Positions 41,535 to 52,244 of a stretch of 64,000 nt of DNA are shown piece after piece; position 1 is the first letter of the stretch, and each line of letters starts with the position of its first letter. The stretch comes from Euglena gracilis (Eukaryota > Euglenida > Euglenophyceae > Euglenales), in NCBI GenBank assembly GCA_039621445.1, contig CP154956.1, positions 38,404,553-38,468,552 of the forward strand, given 5' to 3'. The notes under the pieces were generated by a model. That model was given only the letters and a program-made list of their open reading frames with translations, was not told the DNA's origin and searched no databases. The position numbers were made by a program, and so were the translations under genes.

Positions 41535-44500
41535 TTACATCCGCTCCAGCCGCCAATAGTCATGGCGGGAGTCCAAGGGATCTTCCACAAGGACCATCTG
41601 GAATTGTGGTGGCTGTGGCCTGTCGACAAGCCAGGTTTCTGGCGAGTCGTAGTCGAAATCAGGTGCGATCCAGTCCCGAACCCATCCTTCGGGTACTGTC
41701 TGCTTGGTGGCACTCGCTCTTTCCGCGAGAAACCACTGCAGCTTCTCCCAGAATTTCCTGGGCAAAGTCGCTGGCCAGATGAAGTAGTTTCTCCGAGGGT
41801 GGTTGGCTGACACCTGCGGGGCATTCCCCGGGTGGAAGTCGATGGGAACGTGATAGGCGCATTCCGCCCGGACTGTATGGGGTCGCAATACGGCCCCTAG
41901 CCAGTCCTTCCAGGTCATCCCGTGTTTTTCGGGTGGCCATTGTGGTAGGCACCAGCGACCGTTTCGGTCCTGGGTTGTGAACAGGCGGAAAAGTATCTTT
42001 TCCCTGTCTGCTGTCTCCCAGAGGTAAGGTAATCTTACCCCTGCCTCCTCAGCAGCGAGGCGTATCGCCCCACTGTCGATCTGCCACCCACGGGCCATTC
42101 CCGTGTGGCGGTAGTCGTCGAGCTTGAGGTTGGCATATTTGAAGAAGTCCTTGAACTTTTTGTTCAAGGTGGAGTATTCCTCCAGTGGCTTCTCGGCACT
42201 CGGCACGATTGTGCGAACTGCGCCTTCCGCAGTGTGCCAGAAGGTACCTCGCAGGCAGTTGACGCAGAGTACTGGTACATTCGTACCATCTCGTTCCGTG
42301 TAGCAAAAATTGTGCTTGTGGGTCCAACTGTCCACGCACTTGGCGCATACCAAGGCGGCACAGTTGGGTATGTACATATCCTTGTGGAACGATTTCCGCT
42401 CCACAGGGTTGCACACATGGACGAGGGGTAATCCCAAGTCAGGGGCACTGTTGTACATCCTGTGGCAAACAGTGCACAGCCACACAAATCGGTTTTCCGA
42501 TGTTCTGTCGACGAGGAATTCCTCGCCAAAGTATTGGGCCAAAACACGTGGTGATCTGGAATTGTAATAATTCCAGGTGACATTCTGGTCAAAGGACCAT
42601 TTCCGTCCTTGACAGAACAGTGGTTCAATCCACCGATTGAGACATTGGTCTGTTCGCAGCTTGTGTTCGATCATCATGTACCTGTTTTTCAGGTCATGAG
42701 TCTCAGGATCATCCTGAGTCATCGCATTCCAGTCGATGACAACTTCGCCTTCCGAAGGTGTCATAGTCGTAGAGGCGCGGGATTTTCCCTGCCCCTTCGT
42801 AGGTGGTTTTGGCTGTGAGGTTTTCCCATAGCCGGATGATGTGACCTGTGTGAATCCTCCTCCCGAAGCTGATCCTCGAGAAGAAGATGCACCCTGGCCT
42901 CCAGCACCACCACCGCCTTTCGGTGGGGGCTGATCACCTGTCTTAGGTGAGGGTTTGCAAGGCGCGGCACCGGGCTTTGATTTAGCCGGGGCCTTCGGAC
43001 TTCCGCTTTCCGGAGCATCCGAGGGTCGCCGTTCGGCGTCACGCTTGCTTGACCAGGTGCGTGGTGACGGCTGGGCCGGGGGTCTTTTCCCCGACGCCGA
43101 GCGTCGTTGACCTTCAGCAGGGGTTTCCCGAGCTGAGGGTCGCCCTACGCGTTCTTTCGCTGCGCTCGTGGGTTTCCCAGGAGCAGCCTTGGGGGACGGT
43201 GTGGGTGTGGGCGTCGCCGCTGCACTCCGCGTTGGCTGAGTCTGTGGTGGGGGCATGGATGTCCGTGCAGCCTGTTTTTCAGGTGCCGGTGTCCGTGTGT
43301 CCGCACGCTTCGGTGCAGTGGCCGATGTGTGTGGAGCTACGGGCTCATCCCGTGCCTCTGATGTCGCTACCGGTGCTGATGCAGGTTCATCCTGCACTGG
43401 CACGGGTAGCGTTGTCACCACTGACATTGCCGTTGGTTCGCCTTCCGTCCGTGTCGTTTCTGACACCGGCGGTGGCGCGGCCATTGGGGGAGGTTCATCC
43501 TCCTCCATGGCTACAGCTTCAGTTGTTTCGTCCGCTGGCTGGGCCGTTTCCGCCACAGCAGTGGAAGAACTAACCGCAGTGCCACGTGGGGTGACAACTG
43601 CGATCAGTGATCGCAAACCACCGAGTACACGTCCGCCCAGTGAGGGGCGCCGTTCAGGTCCTTCCCCTGAAGTGGGCTCCTCCACTGGCTCCTCTGTCGT
43701 CGGGATTTCCCCGGGGACAGGAAGCTTGAGGCGTAATACCTCAGGCGTAGGGGTTACCGTCTCCGGCGGGTTTTCCCGCGGAGGGGTCGGTCCGCCAGGC
43801 GTACCCAGCGAGGATGGTGACAGTGGGACAGGCGTCAGTTCACCTCTCGGTGATCCTGGGTGCTGGGCGGTTTCCGCCACAGTGTCCAGCATCACGACCG
43901 ACGGGCTACGGGTTTCCCGTGCCGGGGGTTCCGCGGGCTGAGGTTCATCCTCGGCCATTGGGACCGCTTCTCCTGTCTCCTCCGCTTCCAGAGGGGACTC
44001 CTCTGTGTGTAGTTGGGCTGCAGAACGCGGGTCTTCCCTGCTTCTGTAGCACCCTTGGGCATTTGACAGGCGGAAAAAGCTAATACTTTCACTCCTGTCA
44101 GAGTTGGGGTATGGAGGTGGCCACGACGCTCGCACCCAGCTTCCGGGTGGAGGTTGAGGCTCATCCTCGTTGATCAGGCAGAGGTCTTCCCACTGCGATC
44201 GACGGGCCTCACCCATACCATACTCTCCCGTTTCTTCCAGGAAAGCTGGCAGTGGTACTGCGTAGCGAGGTTGGGTTAGCTCGCGGGGAGCGAAGAACAC
44301 TTCGAACTCCTGCCAGTCCAGGATTTCCCCGAACTGGCTCTGCAGGTGTTCCCGGAGGCCGATTTCTGCCCCCGTCCAGTCCGGCCGCAGGTTTATCCTG
44401 CGTCGGTCTGGATCATACGGTCTGGCATCTACCTCGGTGTATCCCCGAGGTATCCACTTCCTGTGGATATCCACATCGGTGGTCATCTGTTCCAGGAAAT

Positions 44501-46979
44501 ATATATATACTTCCAGGACGTAGGTAATCCACGCCCTGTGCCAGTATTGTTGGAGCAGAAATATTTTCTGCCGGTGCTGTTTCAGCACCTTCCGGTCTTG
44601 CGTTCCGATCTGGGGTTTCCGGCACTGATGCAGGAGGAATCTCCTGGTCGGTGGGCTGCCGGCATTCTCGGCAGTCGGAGGCGGTTTTCCGCGCTCCCCG
44701 AAACCCCAGAAGTCAACAATGTGGACTTCCTTGCAAAACCGGCATTCCAGTTTGTATCGTTGAGGGTAGGCGAGGTCCACGTCCAGTACCTTGAACAGCA
44801 TGCCATACATGCTGTCCAAGAATACTTGGAGGTTGTTTGTGAACATTACCGCAGCCTGCGCCTGGAGTTTCTCCGGCAGGGGGTAATATTTCCACTGGAT
44901 TCCCAGTGCGCTGACGGAATACATAGGTGTTAAGATGTCCTTCAACTGTGCTACGAATGTTTCATCATCTTCACATGTGTTCACCCAATCCATGCATGTC
45001 AGACCGTTTCGATCGGTGAAAATGCCAAAGCTCTGGCCGGGATACCTCCACCAAAACCAGAGTTCCCAGAAACCAGACATCTGGTCCAGGACCATTTCAT
45101 CCGAATGAGGGTATCCCTCAAACGGATGAAGTTCGGTACTGTAGATGAATCGTTTGCAGTGATCGTGCATACGATCCTGCACCACTGCGAGCACCGCTTC
45201 CGGTGGTCGGTGGATCACGTTGCCAGCACGCGTGTACTTTTCGAGATCCTGGTCGATTTTCGGCCAGATTTCATCCAAGTAATCGAACAGCTGGTCAGCG
45301 TCGTAATCCTTCGTTTTCGAAGGTTCGGCGGCTTTTCCGCCTTTTCCTGCTGGGGGTCCGGCAGATTTTCCGCCTTTGCCTGGAGGTGGTCCAGCGGGTT
45401 TTCCGCCTTTCCCAGATGGGGCTTTCCCACCTTTCTCCTGGCCTTTACCTTTACCCTTACCCTTGCCTTTTCCTTTACCCTTGCCCTTCGTGTTGGACAG
45501 CCATTCTATCGTCGCCCGATATGGGTCCCAATATTCCCAGTATTCTGGGTCTTCTTCTGTATACACAGGATAAGTCACGGATTCCGTGCTTGGTGTTCGA
45601 GCAAATTCCTGCTCAGCATCACCACGATTCGAGTAAACCGGTGCGACTGGGGATGGTCGGGTTTCCCGACGTGCCCGTTCTGCCGTCACGTCGGGCGCTG
45701 GCGGAGCTTCCTCCTCAGCGTCGACGCGCATCGCCGCGGGCGGATTTTCCGACCTCGGCGAGCGGCGTTGTGGCTGCGGCGTCAGATTTTCCGGGCCGCG
45801 GTCACGTTTGCCGGCGGCAGAGCTTGTGGGTCGTGCTGGTGGCGCTTCCGCCACAGCCACGTCCCGCTGTTGCGCTGGTTGACTTGACCGTGATGGAGCT
45901 GGCACTCCTGTGAGAGCCGACACAGCAGCATCATACTGCTGGCGCTCTTCCCGTGTCATTTCCGCCCGGGCAGGGTATCCCTGGCCAGCGGAAACAGGGG
46001 GGCGACGTGCGATTTGTCGTTGGATCGTCACAGCATATTCATACTGTTGACGGTCCTCCTCAGTCTCGAACGGCCGACCAGTCCACGGGTTAACGGGTTC
46101 ATCCCGTGCCGGGGGAACTGGTGCCGCACGAGGCGCTGTCGCGGCTTCCCGCGGACGAGCGCTTCGGGCAGAGTCAGACGTCGGGGGAGGATTTCCCTCC
46201 GCAGGACGTCGTGGGATAGGGTCAGGTATGGTTGGGTGGGGTTGAGGTGGATATACGTACTGATCCCGTGGCATTGGCGCCTGCTGGGGGTAATCCCCAG
46301 AGACGGTATACTGAGACACAGGCTCCTGCGCAGGATAATCCCGCCGGGGCACGCGCTCAGGGGATCGAAAAATGCTTTCTTTTACACGTGGGTGTTCACT
46401 CCGGACAGGTGCTTCCACCGTCTCTTCCTCGGGTAATCCGGGGGAGTGAGCACGAAAATGTGCAGTGTAAGTGCCAACAGGTGGTACCTGCCTGGCGACC
46501 TGTGGCGGGACTTCCACGCCCAGGTCACGCATGGTAATGTCTGCCGCGAAACCCGACGCGTCCGGGTCGGTGTAATACACCAGACCGGTCATCGTCGCCT
46601 GGGCGCACATACACCACAGGGCTGGAGGGGTATTCGCGATGGTCAAAACTTTACGGCAGTGGTCATCCCACAATGCCTGTGTGAGTTGGTCTGGTGCCGG
46701 GTTTGCGCTCATACGCATAACCCGGTTCATCGTCTCCGCCGTGCGGTGGATCATCACACCCGCATACGGTGGGAGGCGACGAGAGCCTGATGGCTGAGAT
46801 GGCCGCGCTTCCGCGGGCATCTGGGTCATCCTGCTACTGCTGCTGGCTTCAGGGTTTCCCTGAGCCGCAGTCCGTGCAGGTGGCTGCGTACCGTATCGGT
46901 ACGCATACTGGTCAGGTTGAGGGTGAGTGGTGGGGTGGTAAGGCGGTCCTCCGCCTGGCTCCCTTCCGCCGGGCAGCAT
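41535..46979 (-). CDS. Copy 3: 1814-aa post-pol ORF of unknown function, intact
   Basis: A fully open frame of 5445 bp starting 163 bp after pol. Start: the ATG at 46979, shared with copy 2. Visible parts: a Pro/Gln-rich N-terminus; a conserved block ~70-155 (AETMNRVMRM, LWDDHCRKVLTIAN) also present in the outer element; long Pro/Arg/Ala-rich low-complexity stretches; a (KG)n run then GKGGK repeats (~496-555); a compact region ~570-840 with CRFC and HQC; more low complexity; and a C-terminal region ~1420-1814 with Cys pairs (CTVC, CAALVCAKC, CVNC, ~1497-1578) suggesting metal binding. I see no signal peptide or membrane span, so it is not envelope-like. The basic and Cys-rich parts could bind nucleic acid; this is only inference. 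I recognise no known family. Confidence 0.85.
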   Translation of the reverse strand: MLPGGREPGGGPPYHPTTHPQPDQYAYRYGTQPPARTAAQGNPEASSSSRMTQMPAEARPSQPSGSRRLPPYAGVMIHRTAETMNRVMRMSANPAPDQLTQALWDDHCRKVLTIANTPPALWCMCAQATMTGLVYYTDPDASGFAADITMRDLGVEVPPQVARQVPPVGTYTAHFRAHSPGLPEEETVEAPVRSEHPRVKESIFRSPERVPRRDYPAQEPVSQYTVSGDYPQQAPMPRDQYVYPPQPHPTIPDPIPRRPAEGNPPPTSDSARSARPREAATAPRAAPVPPARDEPVNPWTGRPFETEEDRQQYEYAVTIQRQIARRPPVSAGQGYPARAEMTREERQQYDAAVSALTGVPAPSRSSQPAQQRDVAVAEAPPARPTSSAAGKRDRGPENLTPQPQRRSPRSENPPAAMRVDAEEEAPPAPDVTAERARRETRPSPVAPVYSNRGDAEQEFARTPSTESVTYPVYTEEDPEYWEYWDPYRATIEWLSNTKGKGKGKGKGKGKGKGQEKGGKAPSGKGGKPAGPPPGKGGKSAGPPAGKGGKAAEPSKTKDYDADQLFDYLDEIWPKIDQDLEKYTRAGNVIHRPPEAVLAVVQDRMHDHCKRFIYSTELHPFEGYPHSDEMVLDQMSGFWELWFWWRYPGQSFGIFTDRNGLTCMDWVNTCEDDETFVAQLKDILTPMYSVSALGIQWKYYPLPEKLQAQAAVMFTNNLQVFLDSMYGMLFKVLDVDLAYPQRYKLECRFCKEVHIVDFWGFGERGKPPPTAENAGSPPTRRFLLHQCRKPQIGTQDRKVLKQHRQKIFLLQQYWHRAWITYVLEVYIYFLEQMTTDVDIHRKWIPRGYTEVDARPYDPDRRRINLRPDWTGAEIGLREHLQSQFGEILDWQEFEVFFAPRELTQPRYAVPLPAFLEETGEYGMGEARRSQWEDLCLINEDEPQPPPGSWVRASWPPPYPNSDRSESISFFRLSNAQGCYRSREDPRSAAQLHTEESPLEAEETGEAVPMAEDEPQPAEPPARETRSPSVVMLDTVAETAQHPGSPRGELTPVPLSPSSLGTPGGPTPPRENPPETVTPTPEVLRLKLPVPGEIPTTEEPVEEPTSGEGPERRPSLGGRVLGGLRSLIAVVTPRGTAVSSSTAVAETAQPADETTEAVAMEEDEPPPMAAPPPVSETTRTEGEPTAMSVVTTLPVPVQDEPASAPVATSEARDEPVAPHTSATAPKRADTRTPAPEKQAARTSMPPPQTQPTRSAAATPTPTPSPKAAPGKPTSAAKERVGRPSARETPAEGQRRSASGKRPPAQPSPRTWSSKRDAERRPSDAPESGSPKAPAKSKPGAAPCKPSPKTGDQPPPKGGGGAGGQGASSSRGSASGGGFTQVTSSGYGKTSQPKPPTKGQGKSRASTTMTPSEGEVVIDWNAMTQDDPETHDLKNRYMMIEHKLRTDQCLNRWIEPLFCQGRKWSFDQNVTWNYYNSRSPRVLAQYFGEEFLVDRTSENRFVWLCTVCHRMYNSAPDLGLPLVHVCNPVERKSFHKDMYIPNCAALVCAKCVDSWTHKHNFCYTERDGTNVPVLCVNCLRGTFWHTAEGAVRTIVPSAEKPLEEYSTLNKKFKDFFKYANLKLDDYRHTGMARGWQIDSGAIRLAAEEAGVRLPYLWETADREKILFRLFTTQDRNGRWCLPQWPPEKHGMTWKDWLGAVLRPHTVRAECAYHVPIDFHPGNAPQVSANHPRRNYFIWPATLPRKFWEKLQWFLAERASATKQTVPEGWVRDWIAPDFDYDSPETWLVDRPQPPQFQMVLVEDPLDSRHDYWRLERM

Positions 46980-47141
46980 GATACAGCCCGGGGTCGGTAC
47001 GGTGGGATGTTTGGGTTGTTGGTTGTAAGGTGTGTGAGGGTAACCGCTTGAGTATTATTTGGTAAAAAGTCTGCGGAAAGAAAGAATGATAAGAATCAAT
47101 GATAAAAAGAAGAGAAAACAACATGGGTTTCCCATGCGTTC

Positions 47142-50100
47142 TCAAAAACTTGTCATGGAAACATCAATGTTATGTTTCTTGTTCCACAGCTTCCAATCTT
47201 GCTGGACATACCCAACAAAACTGGTTGCTGGCTCCCAAGTGTCCTCCTCGGGCCCATACCCTTTCCAGCGGACCTTCCAAAGGTGCATACCTTTGTCGAT
47301 TTTGTGATCGATAATTTTATCGACTACAAAGTCGTCCGTCTCAGGTAATCTGGAACGGGGTTTGAAGTGCAAACACGGGATGGGTTTCCCATCCGGTGGC
47401 GACAGGTATGGTTTGAAGTCGTCCATATGAACGTCCTCAACACCATTCGGTAATGCAACCTTGTAACGCCCGCTGGTACCTAGTCTTTCTAGGATTTCAC
47501 AGGGGCCGAGCCAGAGGGGGTCCAGCTTGGAAGACTGCATGCGAGTACGGCTATTCCGTACCCACACGCGGTCACCGGGGCTGTAAACAGGTGACTTGAA
47601 ATTCTGCAAAAACGATTTCCGTTTTGCTCCATGAATATCAGTGACGCGCTTCTGGACTGCAGAACGTAGATTTTCTACTTCCGCAAACCAGGTCTCGCAA
47701 CTGACACTCGTTCGGGCGGGTCTCTCCGAAGGGACATCCCCTATGGCCGGAGGGTCCCGTCCGAAAACTAATTTATAGGGGGAGTGAGGTAAAACCAACC
47801 CTGGTAGGGTATTGATATAAAACAAAGACCATGGTAGAACTGATATCCAGTTGCTGCGCGAGTCAGCCAGTGAAAGGCGAAGCATATTCACGACGGATTT
47901 CACGGCTGCCTCGGCTCTACCATTGCCTTTGGGTCGGTATATAATGGAAAAATGTTGCTCGATTCCGAGTAAACCGCACAAAGTGGTGAAAAACCTTGAA
48001 GAAATCAAATGGTCTTGATCACTCACTATTTCATTCGGTAAACCCATCAAGCAAATGCATTTCTCCAAAAATATAGCTGCCAAACTTTGGGCAGTCAACC
48101 CTGACTTCTGGCATGGAATGGCTACAATGTACCCACTCAGCCTGCAGACGACAACAAAAACGTAATCGTAAATTTTGTCGTCTGTTCCTTTGCACGGTTC
48201 CAATTCCAGAAAATCCATGCAGAGGGATGTAAAAATGTCAGGGGGTACGGGAAAAAGTCCATCGTACCAGGGGGGGTACCTCTGCGGGGTTTTACCGCTT
48301 GACAAATTTGACACCGTTGCGCTATTCGCAAACAGCGTGAGTAAAGCTCTTTCTCGCTCAGGGTTGTACAGTACCTGCGGCCCACCAACGAAAGAAGTTT
48401 GGGGGCCCCAGGGTGACCATGGTTGTGATAACACAAAATCACATCATCAACCAGGTCCTGGGGGATACAATATTTGTAACCCGATTCATTGCGAAAAACC
48501 AACCGTAAAGGTGAAAGAGTGTAATTGTCCAGCACTTCGCCATTACGAAGTCTGGTGACAATGGTGTCATACACCGGATCACGACTATAATCCCATTCGC
48601 GAAAGAACAGTGGAGAAGGGGACTCCGTGCGCGTAATACGCCGGGGCCCGGACGTGCTTCCACGTCGGCGCCTTCCTCGCACTGGTGCGACCAGGAATAG
48701 TTGTGAAACGGGAAAAGAATCCAAAAGATTATCCGCAGCGTCGTTTCGACGTGCGTAGTCGTCAGCTTCCTGACTTCCATGAAAAGTCGCGTCTCCCTCA
48801 TCCGGGTTCCCAGGGTAATACCAAGGGGCCCGACTGAGCGGATCCGCTACTTTTTGTGTGTGACCAGGGGTATAGATAACCACAAGGTTGAATTGACTCA
48901 AGAACTCATGCCATCTGCATCGCCTTCCGACCGATGACATGGCCTTGTTCAAATCCTCGGTGTACCAGTGTTGGAGACTCTCATGGTCGGTCTTGACGAG
49001 GATCTGGACGAGGCTGCTGGCTACCCAGCTTCGGAATTTCTGGAGTATAAGCACGATTGCGTAGGTTTCCTTCTCGCGTATACTCCATTTGACTTGACCT
49101 TTTCCATCGTCGCCCTGTAACTTTCTGCTGAAGAAAGCCACAGGTCGGAGCTCATTCGCCGCATTATGCTGGCTAAGAACTCCGCCAACAGCGTAATCGC
49201 TGCTGTCGACTTCCAACACGTATGGTTTGTACGGGTCCGCGATTTCGAGGACAACATTCTCCAAAAGCAAAACCTTGATTTTCTCAAGGGCCTCGCGCAT
49301 TTGGTCATCCCAAATGACTTTGGTGTTGTCAACAGCCCGGTTTTTGAGCTGCTTGGTGAGGGGCACCGCGATTTTCGCGAAGTCCTTCATATAAATCGCG
49401 TAGTATTGGGCTAATCCCAAAAATCCTTTGAGGTGAGTAATCGTTTTGATTACCTCAGGGGTCCATTTCTTAATGGCTTCGAGTTTACTCGGAGCGGCTT
49501 TCCGCTGTCCATTGCTGAGGATGTGACCGCAAAATTTTATAGAATCCGAAACAAATGCATTTTCGCGCCTTTCGCGAAAAGCACATGTTTTTGAAAAGCG
49601 GTTAATACCGCACAAACATGGTGGAAGTGTGTGACGAGGATATCCTCGCTCGATTGTGCGGATGGTGGTGGTGTTCCCACCAGCACATCATCAATGTACA
49701 CAATGGCAAACGGTAAGTCGCGTAAAACCCATTGTATCATGCGCTGAAACATGGCTGGGCCATTCTTAACACCCATGGGGAGTACCGTCCATTGGTACAC
49801 ACCCTTGGATGTCACGAATGCCGTGTATGGTTGGGAGTCAGGGTGTAAGTGCATTTGGTGAAAACCGTCCTCCAGATCGAAAATTGACCACAACCGGTTT
49901 TCCGATTGTTTGGTGATCAAATCCTCGATCAGGGGGAGCGGGAAGGGATCATCCCTTGTTTGGGAGTTCAGGTACCGGTAATCCAGCACCAGCCTCCATT
50001 TCTTCTGACCTGAGGGGTCTGGGGGTTTAGGAACAACAAATGCCTGGGATGTCCACTCGCTTTTCGAGGGTACAATCCACTTGCGCTGAATAAGCTTCTC

Positions 50101-52196
50101 AATCATTTCATTGAGAGCTTGTTCGCGTTCTCCCGAACAACGAAAAAATTTCCGGTGCATTGGCTTTGCTCCATCCTTAAGCTCGATCTTACAAACACCG
50201 AACGGACCGCGTATCGCGGGGTCGATGTCGCACGCGTATACTGGATTTTCCAGCACACCGTGGAATTCGCGGGTAATCCGCGAACAGAATTCGGCTGACT
50301 TAGGATGCTGACCTGCACTCTCGATGACTGCGGAAACCGCCAGGGTATCCCTGGGGCTACCGAGCTTCCTCGGCACCGCAATTCGGACATTCCGAATGCA
50401 TCGAAGAAACAAACGCGAAAAATGATTTCTTGCAAGGGTGGTAATATTTTACCACAAAAATCCTCAAAAATCGGTACATTAGTGGGTAAATCCCACCAAT
50501 GAAAACATACATACGATAGTTGGGTGAACCATTCCGCTTCCGGAATGATGGGTATGAGAATAACTCCACGGGCTTCATCCCGCAGAATTTTCTCAACCGC
50601 ACATTCGATAAGTTTTGGGGGAGGGTGCATCCATAACACCGTATCACCCCAAAATTTATCAAATGCGTTGGAGTGTTGTGACCAATGACGTGGCAAACGG
50701 GCATGTGCATTGGATAAAAAGGCATCGATTTCCAATGCCAAATCAAAAGAATTTGCCAATGTCGCGATTTTGGAAAACCATCGTTCCAAAATGCGATATT
50801 GACCAAAATTGAAAGCATTCCATACGCGTTTCGCGTATTCATGCACCCGATTTTCGGGTTGAAGGGTAGAAACACAATGAATGGATCCACAAACATGCGG
50901 GCTGTCTTCCACTACCACAAGGGTTAATCCCAAGGGAGTTTGGACAGGTTGGGGGTTTCCCCATTCCGCATCAAATCCGTACCAAGTGTGATCGCGATTG
51001 TAATTAGGAATCGCGCTTTTCGCGTTTCCGAACAACGAGGCTAATCCGCGTTGTTGGAGTACTCGGTGTATCTCCGCGCATTGCGGGCTACAACCAAGTG
51101 TATCATGGGGGGTGGATTCCGTTTTCGGAATTGCGATTAGTGTCGGATTTTGAACTAAACATCCACAATCGAAATCCGATTGGGTGGAAATTCTCCTGCA
51201 GTGCACACATTGGAAGGAAGTGTGATGGTGTGACGGGTGTGCGTGAAAGTGGGTGTCGATGGCATTAGCCGGTGAGTCTTGTACAGGTGTGCCTGGATTC
51301 GGCACAACTGGTGGGAAACGGAGTGGTGGTGTAGCTGGGCGACTACTCGACACCGTAATTACTTCAGGCCTTTGGGCTTTCGTCTTGTAACCCAGTGGAA
51401 CGGCGGGGGTACCGCTACTCGCTTGCCCTGCCTCATGTGGAACGCATGTTGGTGTGTCATTGGGCAGGGGGGAGGCTTTCTCCGTACCCCGGGTGTGGAA
51501 AACGGTTGTTGGTGTGGTGGGTAACGGTGTTGCCATTGTGGGTAACGGTGTGTGGGCAAAGCGGTGGTCATCATAGTGGATGACAACGGTGATGGTGGTT
51601 TGGGTGTCAATGAAGTGGTGAGTGCTGTGCGCAAACCGTGGGAGTGGCAATCCACAACCAATCGGTACTGGCGTAAAAATGGGTATCCCAAAATTACGTC
51701 AGACCCGTGAATTCCGGACTCGTAACCCCAAATATTGGTGAAATGTTGTAATTGTGGGGGTTGTGAGTGATGCTTCGGAATGATGGGCAAGAGTATCTCG
51801 AGCACACATCCCAAATCACCACCACACATGGGGGTGTTATCCGCGGTTGTAATTTTGATCGGTTTCTTGGCGCTTACCAAGAGCGGGGTCGGTATCAACC
51901 CCAACCGAAAGAGCAGTGCAATGCGACAACCAGTGTCAATGAGAATTTTAACTTTAGTGGAGAAATTTTGGATGCGGATTTCCGCTTGGACGAGTAATTC
52001 CATTGGTGGTACGCAAAGTGAAGGGTCTGGCGGAAATACGTTTGCATGCCAGCTCTCCCATGAACCCTTTCCTACTTTGCTCAGCATTCCGAGCGGAAAT
52101 GTGGAGGGGGGGGTAGGGGACCCGAAATAATTCCGGGTACTGACCGTGAAGGCGGATGGGCAGGGGGGGGTAAGGTTGATCAGGTCTTACCTCCAT
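47142..52196 (-). pseudogene. pol: Copy 3: pol polyprotein, five frameshifts
   Basis: Same domains and order as copy 2 pol (protease DTG, Cys motif, RT YIDD near 49690, RNase H, integrase, chromodomain). Against copy 2 it has five small indels: +1 G in the G run at 52162-52169, +2 (TG) near 51551, -1 near 50379, -1 near 49541 and -1 near 48250. Each part between indels is otherwise well conserved and catalytic motifs are retained. Some indels fall in homopolymers and could be assembly errors. The C-terminal fragment 48434-47142 is open and includes the integrase core and chromodomain. Confidence 0.92.
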
Positions 52197-52205
52197 CTGT
52201 TCATC

Positions 52206-52244
52206 AGCCCAGAGGTCCGTGCCCTCGGACCTCGGGCTCCCCTA
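52206..52244 (-). promoter_or_regulatory. Gag-pol amber stop with stem-loop, copy 3
   Basis: TAG at 52242-52244, then GGG and the same 13-pair stem as in copy 2 with no change. Pol begins in the same frame; the +1 G that breaks copy 3 pol lies about 30 bases further on. Confidence 0.7.

Noticed and set aside
45430-45490. Lys-Gly repeats as a histone or a host gene
   Set aside because: The run is inside the retroelement ORF, is present in both copies and has no histone fold.
41535-46979. Post-pol ORF as an envelope gene
   Set aside because: No signal peptide, no membrane-spanning segment, no furin-like or fusion features; instead basic, proline-rich and Cys-paired.
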